Numbered from the stretch's first letter, positions 53,313-62,453 are shown. The stretch: 64,000 nucleotides of DNA from Amycolatopsis nalaikhensis (GCF_030264295.1 NZ_CP127173.1:4099501-4163500); one strand, 5' to 3'. Translations and numbers: made by a program. Notes: a model not told the origin generated them from the letters alone.

Positions 53313-54035
53313 GTGCGGCTCGCGGACCTGTCCTGGCCGGACGTCGCGGCCCATGCGGCGGCCGGAGCGATCCTGGCCGTGCCGGTCGGCGCGACCGAGC
53401 AACACGGCCCGCACCTGCCGCTCTCGACCGACACGGACATCGCGCTCGCGCTGTGCGACCGGCTGGCCGAGAAGCGGCCGGACGTCCTGGTGGCGCCGGC
53501 CGTGGCCTTCGGGTCCAGCGGCGAGCACGCCGGGTTCGCCGGGACGCTCTCGATCGGCCAGGAGGCGACCGAGCTCCTGCTGGTCGAGCTGGGCCGGTCC
53601 GCGGCGGAGACGTTCACGCGCGTGCTGTTCGTCTCGGCGCACGGCGGCAACGCGGCGCCGGTCGCCCGGGCTGTCGCCCGGCTGCGGGCGGAGTCCCGGG
53701 ACGTCGAGGTGTTCCAGCCGCACTGGACCGGGGACCCGCACGCCGGACGACCGGAAACGGCGCTGCAGCTGGCCTTGCGGCCGAACGCGGTGCGGATGGA
53801 CCGGGCCGTCGCAGGGGACCGCAGGCCGCTGGGAGAGGTGCTGCCGCTGCTGCTGAACGGCGGGGTGCGGGCGGTGACGGCGACCGGCGTGCTCGGCGAC
53901 CCGACGCCCGCCACGGCGAGCGAAGGCGTGGCGCTGCTGGACCGCTTGGTCGTGGATCTCGTGTCCCGGGTGGACCGTTGGTGCTCCGCCACCGGAAGCG
54001 AACTGAGCACTCCGGGCGAGGTGGTGCCGCGATGA
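53313..54035 (+). CDS. mftE: Mycofactocin peptidase MftE (creatininase family)
   Basis: A 240-aa creatininase-type metallopeptidase from GTG 53313. The metal site motif is VPVGATEQHGPHLPLSTDTD near residue 22 with further conserved SSGEHAGF and SAHGGN. It cleaves the modified MftA core from the leader. In mycobacteria mftD normally precedes mftE; here mftE follows mftC directly. Confidence 0.88.
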   Translation: MRLADLSWPDVAAHAAAGAILAVPVGATEQHGPHLPLSTDTDIALALCDRLAEKRPDVLVAPAVAFGSSGEHAGFAGTLSIGQEATELLLVELGRSAAETFTRVLFVSAHGGNAAPVARAVARLRAESRDVEVFQPHWTGDPHAGRPETALQLALRPNAVRMDRAVAGDRRPLGEVLPLLLNGGVRAVTATGVLGDPTPATASEGVALLDRLVVDLVSRVDRWCSATGSELSTPGEVVPR

Positions 54036-54817
54036 CCGCGCGAACCGCCCTCGTCACCGGTGCGGCCCGGGGGATCGGCGCCGCGACCGTACTGGAGCTG
54101 GCCCGGCGGGGCTACACCGTTCTCGCGGTCGACGTCGCAACCGACGACCCGGCGCTTCCGTACTCGATGGGGAGCAAGGCCGATCTGTCCGCCGTCGTCG
54201 AGCAGGCAGGCGGGAACGTCGAACCGTTCGTGGCCGACGTCCGGGATCCCTCGGCGATGGCTGCCGCCGTCGCCGAGGCAGAACGCCGGTGGGGCGGGCT
54301 CGACGTGGCGATCGCGGCCGCGGGCGTCGTCGCCGGGGGAGCGCCGGCGTGGGAAGTTCCGCTCGAACAGGAACAGGCGGTGCTCGACGTCAACCTGAAC
54401 GGTGTCGTCAACTTGGCTCGCGTTGCGGTGCCCGCACTGCTGCGGCGGCCGCAGCCTCGGTCCGGCCGGTTCCTGGCCGTCGCGTCGGCCGCGGCCACCC
54501 GCGGCCTGCCGATGCTCGCCGCCTACTGCGCCGCGAAGGCCGGGGTCGCCGGGCTGGTCCGCGCGCTCGGGGCCGAGCTGGGGGCGACCGGGGTGACCGC
54601 CAACGCCGTCAGCCCCGGGTCCACCGACACCCCGATCCTCGCCGAAAGCGCCCGGCTCTACGCCCTGCCCGACGCCGCCGCCTTCGCTGCCCAGCAACCG
54701 GTCCACCGGCTCCTCGACCCTGCGGAGGTCGCCGCGGTGCTGGCGTTCCTCTCCGGGCCGGACAGCAGCGCGATGACCGGCGCGGTCGTACCGGTGGACG
54801 GAGGACTGGCCCTGTGA
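54032..54817 (+). CDS. Mycofactocin-coupled short-chain dehydrogenase
   Basis: A 261-aa SDR with NAD motif VTGAARGIGAATVLELAR, catalytic Ser in AVASAAATRG, Tyr-x-x-x-Lys (AAYCAAKAGVAGL) and VNGG-like end (VPVDGGLAL). SDR genes inserted in mft operons usually keep NAD bound and use mycofactocin as electron acceptor. It overlaps mftE and mftF by 4 nt, so it is a built-in part of the operon rather than a neighbour. Confidence 0.82.
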   Translation: MTARTALVTGAARGIGAATVLELARRGYTVLAVDVATDDPALPYSMGSKADLSAVVEQAGGNVEPFVADVRDPSAMAAAVAEAERRWGGLDVAIAAAGVVAGGAPAWEVPLEQEQAVLDVNLNGVVNLARVAVPALLRRPQPRSGRFLAVASAAATRGLPMLAAYCAAKAGVAGLVRALGAELGATGVTANAVSPGSTDTPILAESARLYALPDAAAFAAQQPVHRLLDPAEVAAVLAFLSGPDSSAMTGAVVPVDGGLAL

Positions 54818-56235
54818 CGCCCCTCCCGACCGGCTTCCGGCTCGAACTCGATCAGGACACCCGCCGCCTGACCGGCGACCTGATCTTCGGCGGTTCCCCC
54901 GCGCGCGTGCTCCGGCTGACCGCGGCCGGGCAGGCCGCCTGGCGAGAACTCGCCGAAGGACCGGTCTCGACGGCCGCAGCCGGGACGCTCGCCCGACGGC
55001 TCACCGACACGGGGCTCGCCCACCCTCTCCCGCCCGAACCGGACGCGCCCGCCGACCTCACGGTCGTGGTGCCCGTTCGCGACCGCGCAGAGCTGCTGGA
55101 CCGCTGCCTGGCCGGGCTCGACGGCCGGCACCCGGTACTGGTCGTCGACGACGGCTCCCGCGACCCCGCGGCCGTCGCCGCAGTAGCGGCCGCGCGCGGG
55201 GCGAAGCTCGTCCGCCGTGACGTCAACGGTGGCCCCGGCGCCGCGCGGAACACCGCGTTGGAGCACGTTGCCACCGAGTTGGCAGCCTTCCTGGACAGCG
55301 ACTGCGTGCCGACCACGGGCTGGACCGACCGGCTCGCGGCGCACTTCGCCGACCCGCTGGTCGCCGCGGTCGCGCCCCGTGTGCGCGCCTTGGCGCCGGA
55401 CACCTGGGCCGGCCGCTACACCCGGGTGGCGAGCAGCCTCGACCTGGGCGACCGCCCCGCGCGGGTCGCGCCCGGCACGCGGATGTCGTACGTGCCCACG
55501 GCCGCGCTCGTCGTTCGCCGGGCCGCGCTGACCGACGTGGCCGTCGACGGCGAGGTCTTCGATCCGGACCTGCGCGTCGGTGAGGACGTCGACCTCGTCT
55601 GGCGGCTCCACACCGCCGGGTTCAGGGTTCGCTATGCGCCGGACGTCTCGGTCGGCCACCACGAACCGGAAACCTGGCGCGGCCTGCTCGGCCGCCGGGC
55701 CCGCTACGGCACCTCTGCCGCGCCGCTCGCCAAGCGGCACCCGGACCTGCTGGCGCCGCTGGCGCTGCAGCCTTGGCCGGCGCTGGCCGTCGGGGCGTTG
55801 CTGGCCCGCCGTCCAGGGCTCGCCGCGCTGGCGTTCGGTGGCTCAGTGGCCAGTACGGCCCGCACCGTGCGCGCCCACGACGTGCCGACGGACGGCGTCG
55901 TGCGGGCGATGGCCACCGCCGTCCACCAGACGTGGCTCGGCTGCGGCCGCTATGGCACCCAATTCGCGGCGCCCCTGCTCGCGGGACTGCTGGTACCGCG
56001 GGGACGAGGGCGCCGAGCCGCCGTGGCGTACCTGCTGCTCGGCCCGCCGCTGACCGCGTGGGCGAAGAACAGGCGCGACCTCGACCCCGTCCGGTACACG
56101 GCGGCGGCGATCGTCGACGACATCGCCTACGGCGCCGGGGTTTGGGCCGGTTGCCTGACCCACCGCACTCTCGAGCCGGTTCGCCCGGTCCTCGTCCGGC
56201 GCACCCTGCGCTTCGATCCGAAGGGAAAACGATGA
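54814..56235 (+). CDS. mftF: Mycofactocin glycosyltransferase MftF
   Basis: A 473-aa GT2-family enzyme from GTG 54814. An N-terminal PqqD-like region (about 1-75) precedes the GT-A domain (TVVVPVRDRAELLDRCLAGL, VVDDGSRD, LDSDCVPTTGW with the DxD-type metal site). The C-terminal third is hydrophobic, likely membrane-associated. It adds the oligoglucose chain to mycofactocin. Stop and start overlaps tie it to mftD. Confidence 0.9.
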   Translation: MTPLPTGFRLELDQDTRRLTGDLIFGGSPARVLRLTAAGQAAWRELAEGPVSTAAAGTLARRLTDTGLAHPLPPEPDAPADLTVVVPVRDRAELLDRCLAGLDGRHPVLVVDDGSRDPAAVAAVAAARGAKLVRRDVNGGPGAARNTALEHVATELAAFLDSDCVPTTGWTDRLAAHFADPLVAAVAPRVRALAPDTWAGRYTRVASSLDLGDRPARVAPGTRMSYVPTAALVVRRAALTDVAVDGEVFDPDLRVGEDVDLVWRLHTAGFRVRYAPDVSVGHHEPETWRGLLGRRARYGTSAAPLAKRHPDLLAPLALQPWPALAVGALLARRPGLAALAFGGSVASTARTVRAHDVPTDGVVRAMATAVHQTWLGCGRYGTQFAAPLLAGLLVPRGRGRRAAVAYLLLGPPLTAWAKNRRDLDPVRYTAAAIVDDIAYGAGVWAGCLTHRTLEPVRPVLVRRTLRFDPKGKR

Positions 56236-57476
56236 GCACCACCTGGTTCGAGTCCATCGCCGAGGCACAGCGGCGCGCCAAGAAGCGGCTTCCCGGCTCC
56301 GTGTACTCCGCGCTGATCGCCGGCTCGGAGAAGGGCCTGACGCTGGCCGACAACCTGAGCGCGTTCGACGAGCTGCGTTTCGCACCCCGGACCGCGGGCC
56401 TTTCCGGCGCTCGCGAGCTGGGTACGCACGTGCTCGGCCGGGACGTCGCGCTGCCGGTGCTGATCTCCCCGACGGGCGTGCAGGCCGTGCACCCGGACGG
56501 TGAGGTAGCCGTAGCCCGCGCGGCTGCGGCGCGCGGGACGTCGATCGGGTTGTCTTCATTCGGCAGCAAGCCGATTGAAGAGGTCGTCGCCGCCAACCCG
56601 AACACGTACTTCCAGGTCTACTGGACGGGCACCCGCGACGACATCCGGCGCCGCCTCGACCGCGCCCGCGCCGCCGGGGCCGTCGGCATCATCCTCACGT
56701 TGGACTGGTCGTTCTCGCACAGCCGCGACTGGGGCAGCCCGCACATCCCGGAGAAGCTGAACTTCCGCGAGCTGCTGCGGTTCGCGCCGGAAGGCATCAC
56801 GCACCCGCGCTGGCTGCTGGACTACGTGCGCACTCGTCGGCTGCCGGACTTGGGCGTGCCGAACATGGTGGAGCCCGGAGAAAAGGTGCCCACGTTCTTC
56901 GGGGCGTACGGGCAGTGGATGCAGACCCCGCCGCCGACGTGGGACGACGTGGCCTGGCTGCGGTCGCAGTGGGACGGCCCGTTCCTGCTCAAGGGTGTGA
57001 TCCGGGTCGACGAGGCCCGCCGCGCGGTGGACGCGGGGGTCAGTGCGATCTCGGTGTCCAACCACGGCGGCAACAACCTCGACGGCACCCCGGCGACGAT
57101 CCGCGCCCTCCCGGCGATCGCCGACGCGGTCGGCGGGCAGGTGGAAGTCCTGCTGGACGGCGGGATCCGCCGCGGCAGCGACGTCGTGAAGGCGCTGGCA
57201 CTGGGTGCTCGTGCGGTGCTGATCGGCCGCGCGTACCTGTGGGGCCTGGCGGCAGGCGGGCAGACCGGTGTGGAAAACGTCCTCGACGTGCTGCGCAACG
57301 GGATCGACTCGACACTGCTGGCGTTGGGCAAGCGCAGCGTTCACGATCTCGGCCCCGAGGACGTCGTCGTGCCGGACGGCTTCGAAGCCGAACTCGGCGG
57401 GAGCACGGCGGCTCGCGCCGAGGTAAGTGTGCCCCTCGAGGACGACGAGTTGGAGGTCATTCACAGCACCTGTTAG
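56232..57476 (+). CDS. mftD: Mycofactocin FMN-dependent dehydrogenase MftD
   Basis: A 414-aa alpha-hydroxyacid-oxidase fold protein. FMN/active-site segments are SNHGGNNLDGTPATIRALPA near residue 280 and LLDGGIRRGSDVVKALALGA near residue 310. MftD oxidatively deaminates the released core to the pyrrolidine-dione that carries the redox activity. It is the last gene of the mft operon here; IS3 sequence begins within about 20-70 bp of its stop, so any further mft gene (for example mftG) would have been cut away. Confidence 0.9.
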   Translation: MSTTWFESIAEAQRRAKKRLPGSVYSALIAGSEKGLTLADNLSAFDELRFAPRTAGLSGARELGTHVLGRDVALPVLISPTGVQAVHPDGEVAVARAAAARGTSIGLSSFGSKPIEEVVAANPNTYFQVYWTGTRDDIRRRLDRARAAGAVGIILTLDWSFSHSRDWGSPHIPEKLNFRELLRFAPEGITHPRWLLDYVRTRRLPDLGVPNMVEPGEKVPTFFGAYGQWMQTPPPTWDDVAWLRSQWDGPFLLKGVIRVDEARRAVDAGVSAISVSNHGGNNLDGTPATIRALPAIADAVGGQVEVLLDGGIRRGSDVVKALALGARAVLIGRAYLWGLAAGGQTGVENVLDVLRNGIDSTLLALGKRSVHDLGPEDVVVPDGFEAELGGSTAARAEVSVPLEDDELEVIHSTC

Positions 57477-57550
57477 TGGGGTGCGAGCCTGAGCCCTCTT
57501 GGTCAGACTGGTGTGAGACATCCCGTGTGAGCGGGGGTTCCTGACCGAGG

Positions 57551-57961
57551 GTGGGTTCGTCCGGCGAGGAGCAGGCCGACCCCGCGCCGCGTCCGTCGCG
57601 TCGGGTGTTCACCGCGGAGTACAAGCTCGCCACGGTCGCCGAGTACGAGAACGCCCCGAATGGGGAGAAAGGCGCGATCCTGCGCCGGGAAGGCTTGTAT
57701 TCGTCTCACATCATCGAATGGACACGAGCTCGCGACGCAGGACGCCTGGGTGGTGAACCAGCCGAGTCGGGGACACCGGCGAAACGGGTCAAGAAATCGG
57801 CCGAGCAGATCGAGTTGGAGAAACTCCGCCGGCAGAACCGGAAACTGACCTCCGACTTGACGAAAACCCGGATGGCTCTCGACATCATGGGAAAAGCACA
57901 CGCGCTCTTGGAAGAACTCTCCGAGAGCGCGGAGCGCGACGAGCCGCCGAGGACATCCTGA
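57551..57961 (+). CDS. IS3-family OrfA transposase component
   Basis: A 136-aa protein from GTG 57551 with an HTH (RRVFTAEYKLATVAEYENAP) and a C-terminal leucine-zipper coiled coil (EQIELEKLRRQNRKLTSDL). It belongs to an IS3 copy whose OrfB is damaged. The element's left end is probably near 57485-57530, just after mftD. Confidence 0.75.
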   Translation: MGSSGEEQADPAPRPSRRVFTAEYKLATVAEYENAPNGEKGAILRREGLYSSHIIEWTRARDAGRLGGEPAESGTPAKRVKKSAEQIELEKLRRQNRKLTSDLTKTRMALDIMGKAHALLEELSESAERDEPPRTS

Positions 57962-58545
57962 CGGCCGCGTTCGCCGAACTGCGCGCGGCAGGGGTGCCGG
58001 TGAAGAAATCATGCACGCTGACCGGGATATCACGGGCGACGCATTACCGGCACGCCAATCCAAAAGGGGCCGGTCCGTGGCTGCCCGTGCGCCGCCGCCG
58101 CAGGCGCTGGACGCCGCCGAGCGGGACCTGGTGCTGAGGTTGCTGACCAGCCCGGCCTGCCGGGATCTGGCGATCCCGCAGGTCTGGGCCAGGGAGTTGG
58201 ACGAGGGCCGGTACTGGTGTTCGGTCTCCGCGATGTACCGGATCGCCTGCGCCGCCGGCCAGGTCTGGGAACGTCGCCGCCTCGCCACCCACCCCGCCCG
58301 GGTTCGGCCCGAGCTGGTTGCCCGCGGTCCGAGTGAGGTGTGGTCGTGGGATATCGCCGCGCTGAAAGGACTGTCGAAAGGGATTTGGTACAAATGCTAT
58401 GTCATCCTCGACATCTACTCCCGCTATGTCACCGGCTGGCTGGTCGCTGCCGCGGAGGACGCGGTCGCGGCGAAGGATTTCCTCAATGACGCCATGAACC
58501 GCAATGGCAGTCAGCCGCACACCATCCACGCCGACCGCGGTAGTT
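57960..58545 (+). pseudogene. IS3-family OrfB transposase, frameshifted and truncated
   Basis: The frame after OrfA gives AAFAELRAAGVPVKKSCTLT, then shifts near 58090 to a second frame with the integrase core: SEVWSWDIAALKGL (first Asp), DIYSRYVTGW and IHADRG (second Asp). After that motif, at about 58545, the match stops and unrelated sequence follows; the final Glu and the right end are gone. It cannot transpose itself. Confidence 0.75.
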
Positions 58546-58613
58546 GCTGCCTCATCGGCGTCACAGCGATGGGATGCTCCGCGGTACCAATGCTCCCGGC
58601 TTGGTGACCAGCC

Positions 58614-58915
58614 GTGGTGGCTTCCGCGCGGCAACTGAGGGCGCTGCATGGGAAGAAGCTGCAGAAGGGCCCAGCGGCGGCCGTATGTGTCCGACTCAGG
58701 GGCCGAACTGCGTCGGCGAGGTCATGGTGCCGCCCCGGACCCCCGGGCAGGCCCGGGACTGGGATGTCAGCCACAATCCTTCCTGGACCAACCGCCGGTT
58801 TGCGCCGGACGTGACGCGTGCGGAAGTCCTGGACGACTACCAGCAGGGGACGAGCCTCGAGTGTCCGGCGTGCAACCGAAGTGGCGGCAACGACGACTCA
58901 AGATTCGGCGGATGA
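58614..58915 (+). pseudogene. Orphan polymorphic-toxin C-terminal (HNH/GH-E-like nuclease) remnant
   Basis: The start RQLRALHGKKLQKGP lies in one frame and GRMCPTQGP, GQARDWDVSHNPSWTN and LECPACNRSGG lie in another that ends at 58915. The D-W-D-x-S-H-N-P-S-W-T-N motif and the C-x-x-C-N-R-S-G-G end resemble nuclease toxin tips of contact-dependent or RHS toxins. There is no N-terminal delivery region, because IS3 sequence directly precedes. It is followed after 3 nt by a SUFU-type gene, as in toxin-immunity pairs. Family assignment rests on motif memory. Confidence 0.5.
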
Positions 58916-58918
58916 GGC

Positions 58919-59494
58919 ATGGGACTTATCGAGCACTTGGAGGCACGACTGGGCCTTATCACGGGTGGCTGGTCGACGGATCCAGATGGACGGCCGCGGG
59001 AGTTCCGGGTCGCCGCCTTCGCCAAGGGAGTTATTCCAGGCGTCGAATCCTTTTCGACGATCGGCTTGAGCAGGCATGACTTGGTATCGCCGAAGTCCGG
59101 TCGGAAATTACGCTTGGAACTCGTAGCCGGTGAGCGGGGCGGCCCCGGTGGGGAGTACCTCCCCGGCCTCGTCGGCCAAGTGGCCGACGAACTCCTGGCT
59201 TCGGGCCGGGCACTTCTGCGTGGGGACGTGATCGGCCCCCGAGGCCCGCTTGTCCCTGGGAGTATAATGGAAGCCTGGTACGCCGCGGCGCCGGTCTACT
59301 ACGACGACGGCTTCGCGGGAGTGGACCTCGACGACGGGCACCGGGCCGCGATCGTCTGGATAGTACCGATCTCTCGAAGTGAAGCCCAGTTCGTGAGCGC
59401 GAACGGCTGGCGAGAGTTCGAGAACGAGTTGATCAAGTACGACCCGGACCTCTTGGACCTTCATCGAGACGAACTCCCGCTGGGTGGTCGGTGA
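58919..59494 (+). CDS. SUFU-family protein, likely immunity protein
   Basis: A 191-aa protein with the suppressor-of-fused fold pattern: IGLSRHDLVSP, LRLELVAGERG, an aliphatic core, MEAWYAAAPVYYDDGF and PISRSEAQFVSANGWREFEN. SUFU-domain proteins are common immunity partners of nuclease toxins in actinobacteria. The start lies 3 nt after the toxin stop. The gene is intact although its toxin is not, so it may persist as a protective orphan. Confidence 0.7.
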   Translation: MGLIEHLEARLGLITGGWSTDPDGRPREFRVAAFAKGVIPGVESFSTIGLSRHDLVSPKSGRKLRLELVAGERGGPGGEYLPGLVGQVADELLASGRALLRGDVIGPRGPLVPGSIMEAWYAAAPVYYDDGFAGVDLDDGHRAAIVWIVPISRSEAQFVSANGWREFENELIKYDPDLLDLHRDELPLGGR

Positions 59495-59541
59495 TCAGCG
59501 CGGCATAGCCTGCGTCGGCGGCGACTGTGACGACGACGTAT

Positions 59542-59574
59542 CACCACCCGTTCCATGACGTGACGCGGGTGGTG
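59542..59574. repeat. Inverted repeat with flanking ACGTCGTATCAC-like direct repeats
   Basis: CACCACCCG (59542-59550) and CGGGTGGTG (59566-59574) form a 9-bp inverted repeat with a 15-nt loop, and a similar ACG(A/T)CGTATCAC sequence flanks both arms. It lies between the SUFU gene and the IS3 element. It may be a terminator or the remnant of an element end. Confidence 0.4.
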
Positions 59575-59695
59575 AGGACGTCGTATCACTCGACGGAGGT
59601 CACCGATGACCTGACGATCGACGAGCTATGAGCTTCCCCCGGTTGTCCGGACACCTGACCTGAGGTGACCGCCGGTCACCAGGGAGGATGTTCCG

Positions 59696-59986
59696 ATGCC
59701 TGCACCACACCCGCCTGAGTTTCGTCAGCGTGCCGTCGAGCTGGCCCGTCTGGGCGACAAACCGGTCGCCGCGCTGGCGAAGGACTTGGGGATCGGCGAG
59801 TCCTGCCTGCGCAACTGGATGGCCCAGGCCGACGCCGACGAGAACGGCTCGGCCACGAAGCTGACCAGTGCGGAGAAGAAGGAGCTTGCCGAGCTGCGAC
59901 GGAAGAACCGGCAGCTCGAGATGGAGAACGAGATCCTGAAACGCGCGGCGGCGTACTTCGCGCGGGAGAACATCCTCCCAAAGTAA
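59696..59986 (+). CDS. IS3-family OrfA
   Basis: A 96-aa HTH protein (PEFRQRAVELARLGDKPVAA, IGESCLRNWM) with a coiled-coil end (LRRKNRQLEMENEILKRAA). GGGAGG precedes ATG 59696. A CCCAAAG sequence at its stop and an orfB frame displaced by -1 fit the programmed frameshift that makes the OrfAB transposase in this family. Confidence 0.82.
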   Translation: MPAPHPPEFRQRAVELARLGDKPVAALAKDLGIGESCLRNWMAQADADENGSATKLTSAEKKELAELRRKNRQLEMENEILKRAAAYFARENILPK

Positions 59987-60572
59987 CCTTCCCGCTGGTC
60001 CATGAACTGGCCGCGGACGGTATCGACGTCGCGGTGGCCTGCCGGGTATTGAACGTGTCCCGCTCCGGCTATTACGAATGGCGCGACCGGCCGCTCTCGA
60101 TCCGTGAGGAGGAGAACGCGGTTTTGCTGAAATACATCGAACAGATCCATGCCGATTCCCGCGGCACCTACGACTCGCCGCGGGTGCACGCCGAACTCAC
60201 CCTTGGCCTGGGCTTGCCGGTCAACCTCAAACGCGTCGAGCGGCTCATGCGCGAGGCCGGCATCCAGGGCCTCTACCGGCGCCGGCGCCACCACACCACG
60301 GTCCGCGACCCGGCCGGGCAACCCAGTACTGACCTGGTCAACCGCCGTTTCGCCGCCGACGCCCCGGACCGGTTGTGGATCACCGACATCACCGAACACC
60401 CCACCGAGGAGGGCCGGATCTACTGCGCCGCGGTGATGGACGCCTACTCGCGGCTCATCATCGGCTGGTCCATCGCCGATCATATGCGCACCGAACTGGT
60501 CACCGACGCTCTCGGCATGGCCATTCTCCGCCGCCAACCCGACGGCGGCAAAACCATCCTGCATTCCGACAG
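59983..60572 (+). pseudogene. IS3-family OrfB transposase, 5' part (interrupted)
   Basis: It is in the -1 frame from OrfA: LVHELAADGIDVAVACRVLN, then SRSGYYEW, WITDITEHPTEEG (first Asp), VMDAYSRLIIGWSI and ILHSD (second Asp). The sequence breaks within the H-S-D-R-G motif at 60572. The rest continues exactly in frame at 62160 (R-G-S-Q-F). Confidence 0.85.
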
Positions 60573-60866
60573 TGAGACTGTTTCTGCCGGTGTTGCCCCG
60601 GGTTTCCCGGCCCGCGAGAGGGACGGACGCGGGAGGATGCTGGTGCCGGGCGCTCCGAGAGCTTCCTGACCCTCACTCCGATCGACGAAGTGTTGTCTTT
60701 CCTCGGATCTGTCGGTTGCTCTGGGAGCGCCCGGCGAGGCGCTACGCCTCGCCGTCGGGGTGACCTAAGGAGAGCCTGCGCCACCAGGCGCTCATCACTG
60801 TCTTGTCCGCCGGTTCGGTCGATGCGCGGCGCCGCCCTGCCCATCGAGCGGATCGGAGAGGACGAC
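60573..60866 (+). ncRNA. Predicted bridge-RNA region of the IS110 element (left non-coding end)
   Basis: In IS110-group elements a structured bridge RNA that pairs with target and donor DNA is made from the non-coding end before the transposase. This 294-nt region is the only place for it. It holds a strong 9-bp hairpin at 60732-60754 (CGGCGAGGC paired with GCCTCGCCG, loop GCTAC) and other GC-rich inverted segments. I could not assign target- and donor-binding loops by eye. Confidence 0.5.
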
Positions 60867-61994
60867 ATGACCAGCATTGCGCATGCTGCGCGAACGGGCC
60901 AGACCCGGGAGTCGGCAGCATCCGGGAAGACCGTGTACGCCGGCGTGGACACGCACAAGGAGCTGCACGTGGCGGCGGTCGTCGACGACGGCGGGACAGT
61001 ACTGGGCACGCACAGTTTCTCCACCACCCGCGCTGGCTATCGGGCTCTGACGGCCTGGATCGGCGAACACGGCCGGCTGGCCCGCATCGGCGTCGAAGGG
61101 ACCGGCTCCTACGGCGCCGGGCTGACCCGGCACCTGGCGAAGGCCGGTGCGACCGTTCTCGAGGTCGACCGGCCGGACCGCTCCGATCGCCGCCGCAGGG
61201 GCAAGGACGACGACCTGGACGCGATCAGCGCCGCCCGGGCGGTGCTGCACAACCGGCGGACCGCGATCCCGAAGTCCAAGGACGGGGCCGTCGAGGCGCT
61301 GCGGGTCCTGCGGACGGCACGAGCCCAAGCGGTCCGCGAGCGGCGAAACGCCTTGCAACTGCTGCGAATGACGATCGTCTCAGCACCGGACGAGGTGCGT
61401 GACCAGATCCGCAACCTCACCCGCATGCAGCTGATCCGGGTGGTCGCCGCCTGGCGTCCGGACGTGTCGAACGCCGCCGACCCGATCGGCGCCTACCGGG
61501 TCGCGCTCAAGTCGATGGCACGTCGCTACCTCGAACTGACCGACGAGATCGCCGACCTCGACGACCTGATCAACCCGCTGGTCGAGGCACTCGCGCCGCA
61601 GCTGCTCGCGCGGCTTGGCATCGGCGTCGAGATCGCCGGACAGCTGCTCGTCACCGCTGGCGACAACCCCGACAGGATGACGTCGGAGGCAGGGTTCGCG
61701 ATGCTCTGCGGCGTCGCGCCGCTGCCCGCGTCATCCGGGACGACCCAGCGCCACCGGCTCAACCGCGGCGGGGACAGGCAAGCCAACCGCGCCCTGCACC
61801 TGGCTGTCGTCAGCCGCATCCGCCTGGACCCGAGAACCCAGGCCTACCTCGCGCGCAAGACCTCCGAAGGCCACTCGAAGCTCGAGATCATCCGTTGTCT
61901 GAAGCGCTATCTCGCCCGCGAGGTCTACTACCTCCTCAACCCCGGCCAACAACGGATCGCCCGCCGCCCCTACCGCCGCCACACGGCCACCTGA
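60867..61994 (+). CDS. IS110-family DEDD transposase
   Basis: A 375-aa recombinase. The RuvC-like DEDD domain shows YAGVDTHKELHVAAV, VEGTGSYG and GKDDDLDAISAA; the C-terminal Tnp domain holds GIGVEIAGQLLVTAGDNPDR and the Ser-containing ASSGTTQRHRLNRGGDR. GGAGAGGAC precedes ATG 60867. All motifs are intact, so this copy may be active. It works with a bridge RNA from the upstream non-coding end. Confidence 0.9.
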   Translation: MTSIAHAARTGQTRESAASGKTVYAGVDTHKELHVAAVVDDGGTVLGTHSFSTTRAGYRALTAWIGEHGRLARIGVEGTGSYGAGLTRHLAKAGATVLEVDRPDRSDRRRRGKDDDLDAISAARAVLHNRRTAIPKSKDGAVEALRVLRTARAQAVRERRNALQLLRMTIVSAPDEVRDQIRNLTRMQLIRVVAAWRPDVSNAADPIGAYRVALKSMARRYLELTDEIADLDDLINPLVEALAPQLLARLGIGVEIAGQLLVTAGDNPDRMTSEAGFAMLCGVAPLPASSGTTQRHRLNRGGDRQANRALHLAVVSRIRLDPRTQAYLARKTSEGHSKLEIIRCLKRYLAREVYYLLNPGQQRIARRPYRRHTAT

Positions 61995-62159
61995 CCCCAA
62001 ACTCTGCCGGCTCCTCCGTCGCCGCCGCAACCGCCGGAGCGCAGGCGCGGTCACGATGGAGCACCCCACCGGATGAACGACCTTGACCGCGCCGAGCACC
62101 GGCACACCATCACAGGCGAAGGAGCCAGCCACCCCACGGTTGACAAACAGGAGAGCATC

Positions 62160-62453
62160 AGGGGCAGCCAATTCCGGTCACGGAAGTTCGTGAACACAGT
62201 GCACCGCAACGGTTTACGTGGATCGATGGGCCGAGTCGGGGCCTGTGGCGACAATGCCGCGATGGAGTCCTTCTTCGCGCTGCTACAGAAGAACGTCCTG
62301 GACCGGCAACGCTGGCAGACCCGCGAGGAACTGCGTCTGGCGATCGTGACTTGGATCGAACGCACCTACCATCGCCGGCGTCGGCAGGCCCGCCTCGGCA
62401 AGCTCACGCCGATCGAATTTGAGACAATCAACAGGCACGCAACCGCAGCCTGA
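62160..62453 (+). pseudogene. IS3-family OrfB transposase, 3' part
   Basis: The frame continues R-G-S-Q-F, then FVNTVHRNGLRGSMGRVGAC, GDNAAMESFFALLQKN (catalytic Glu) and TYHRRRRQARLGKLTPIEFE. This is the end of the orfB begun at 59983. An upstream ATG at 62073 inside the IS110 right end could in principle express this half alone. Confidence 0.85.

Larger units (their letters stand above)
60573..62161 (+). mobile_element. IS110-family insertion sequence, intact, with AG core at both junctions
   Basis: Left junction is ...ATTCCGAC-AG, right junction is AG-GGGCAGCC. Joining the flanks through a single AG restores the IS3 orfB codons for D-R-G-S. So the element is 1589 bp including one AG core copy, without a longer target duplication, as known for IS110 elements. 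It has a 294-bp left non-coding end, one transposase gene and a 167-bp right end. Confidence 0.85.
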
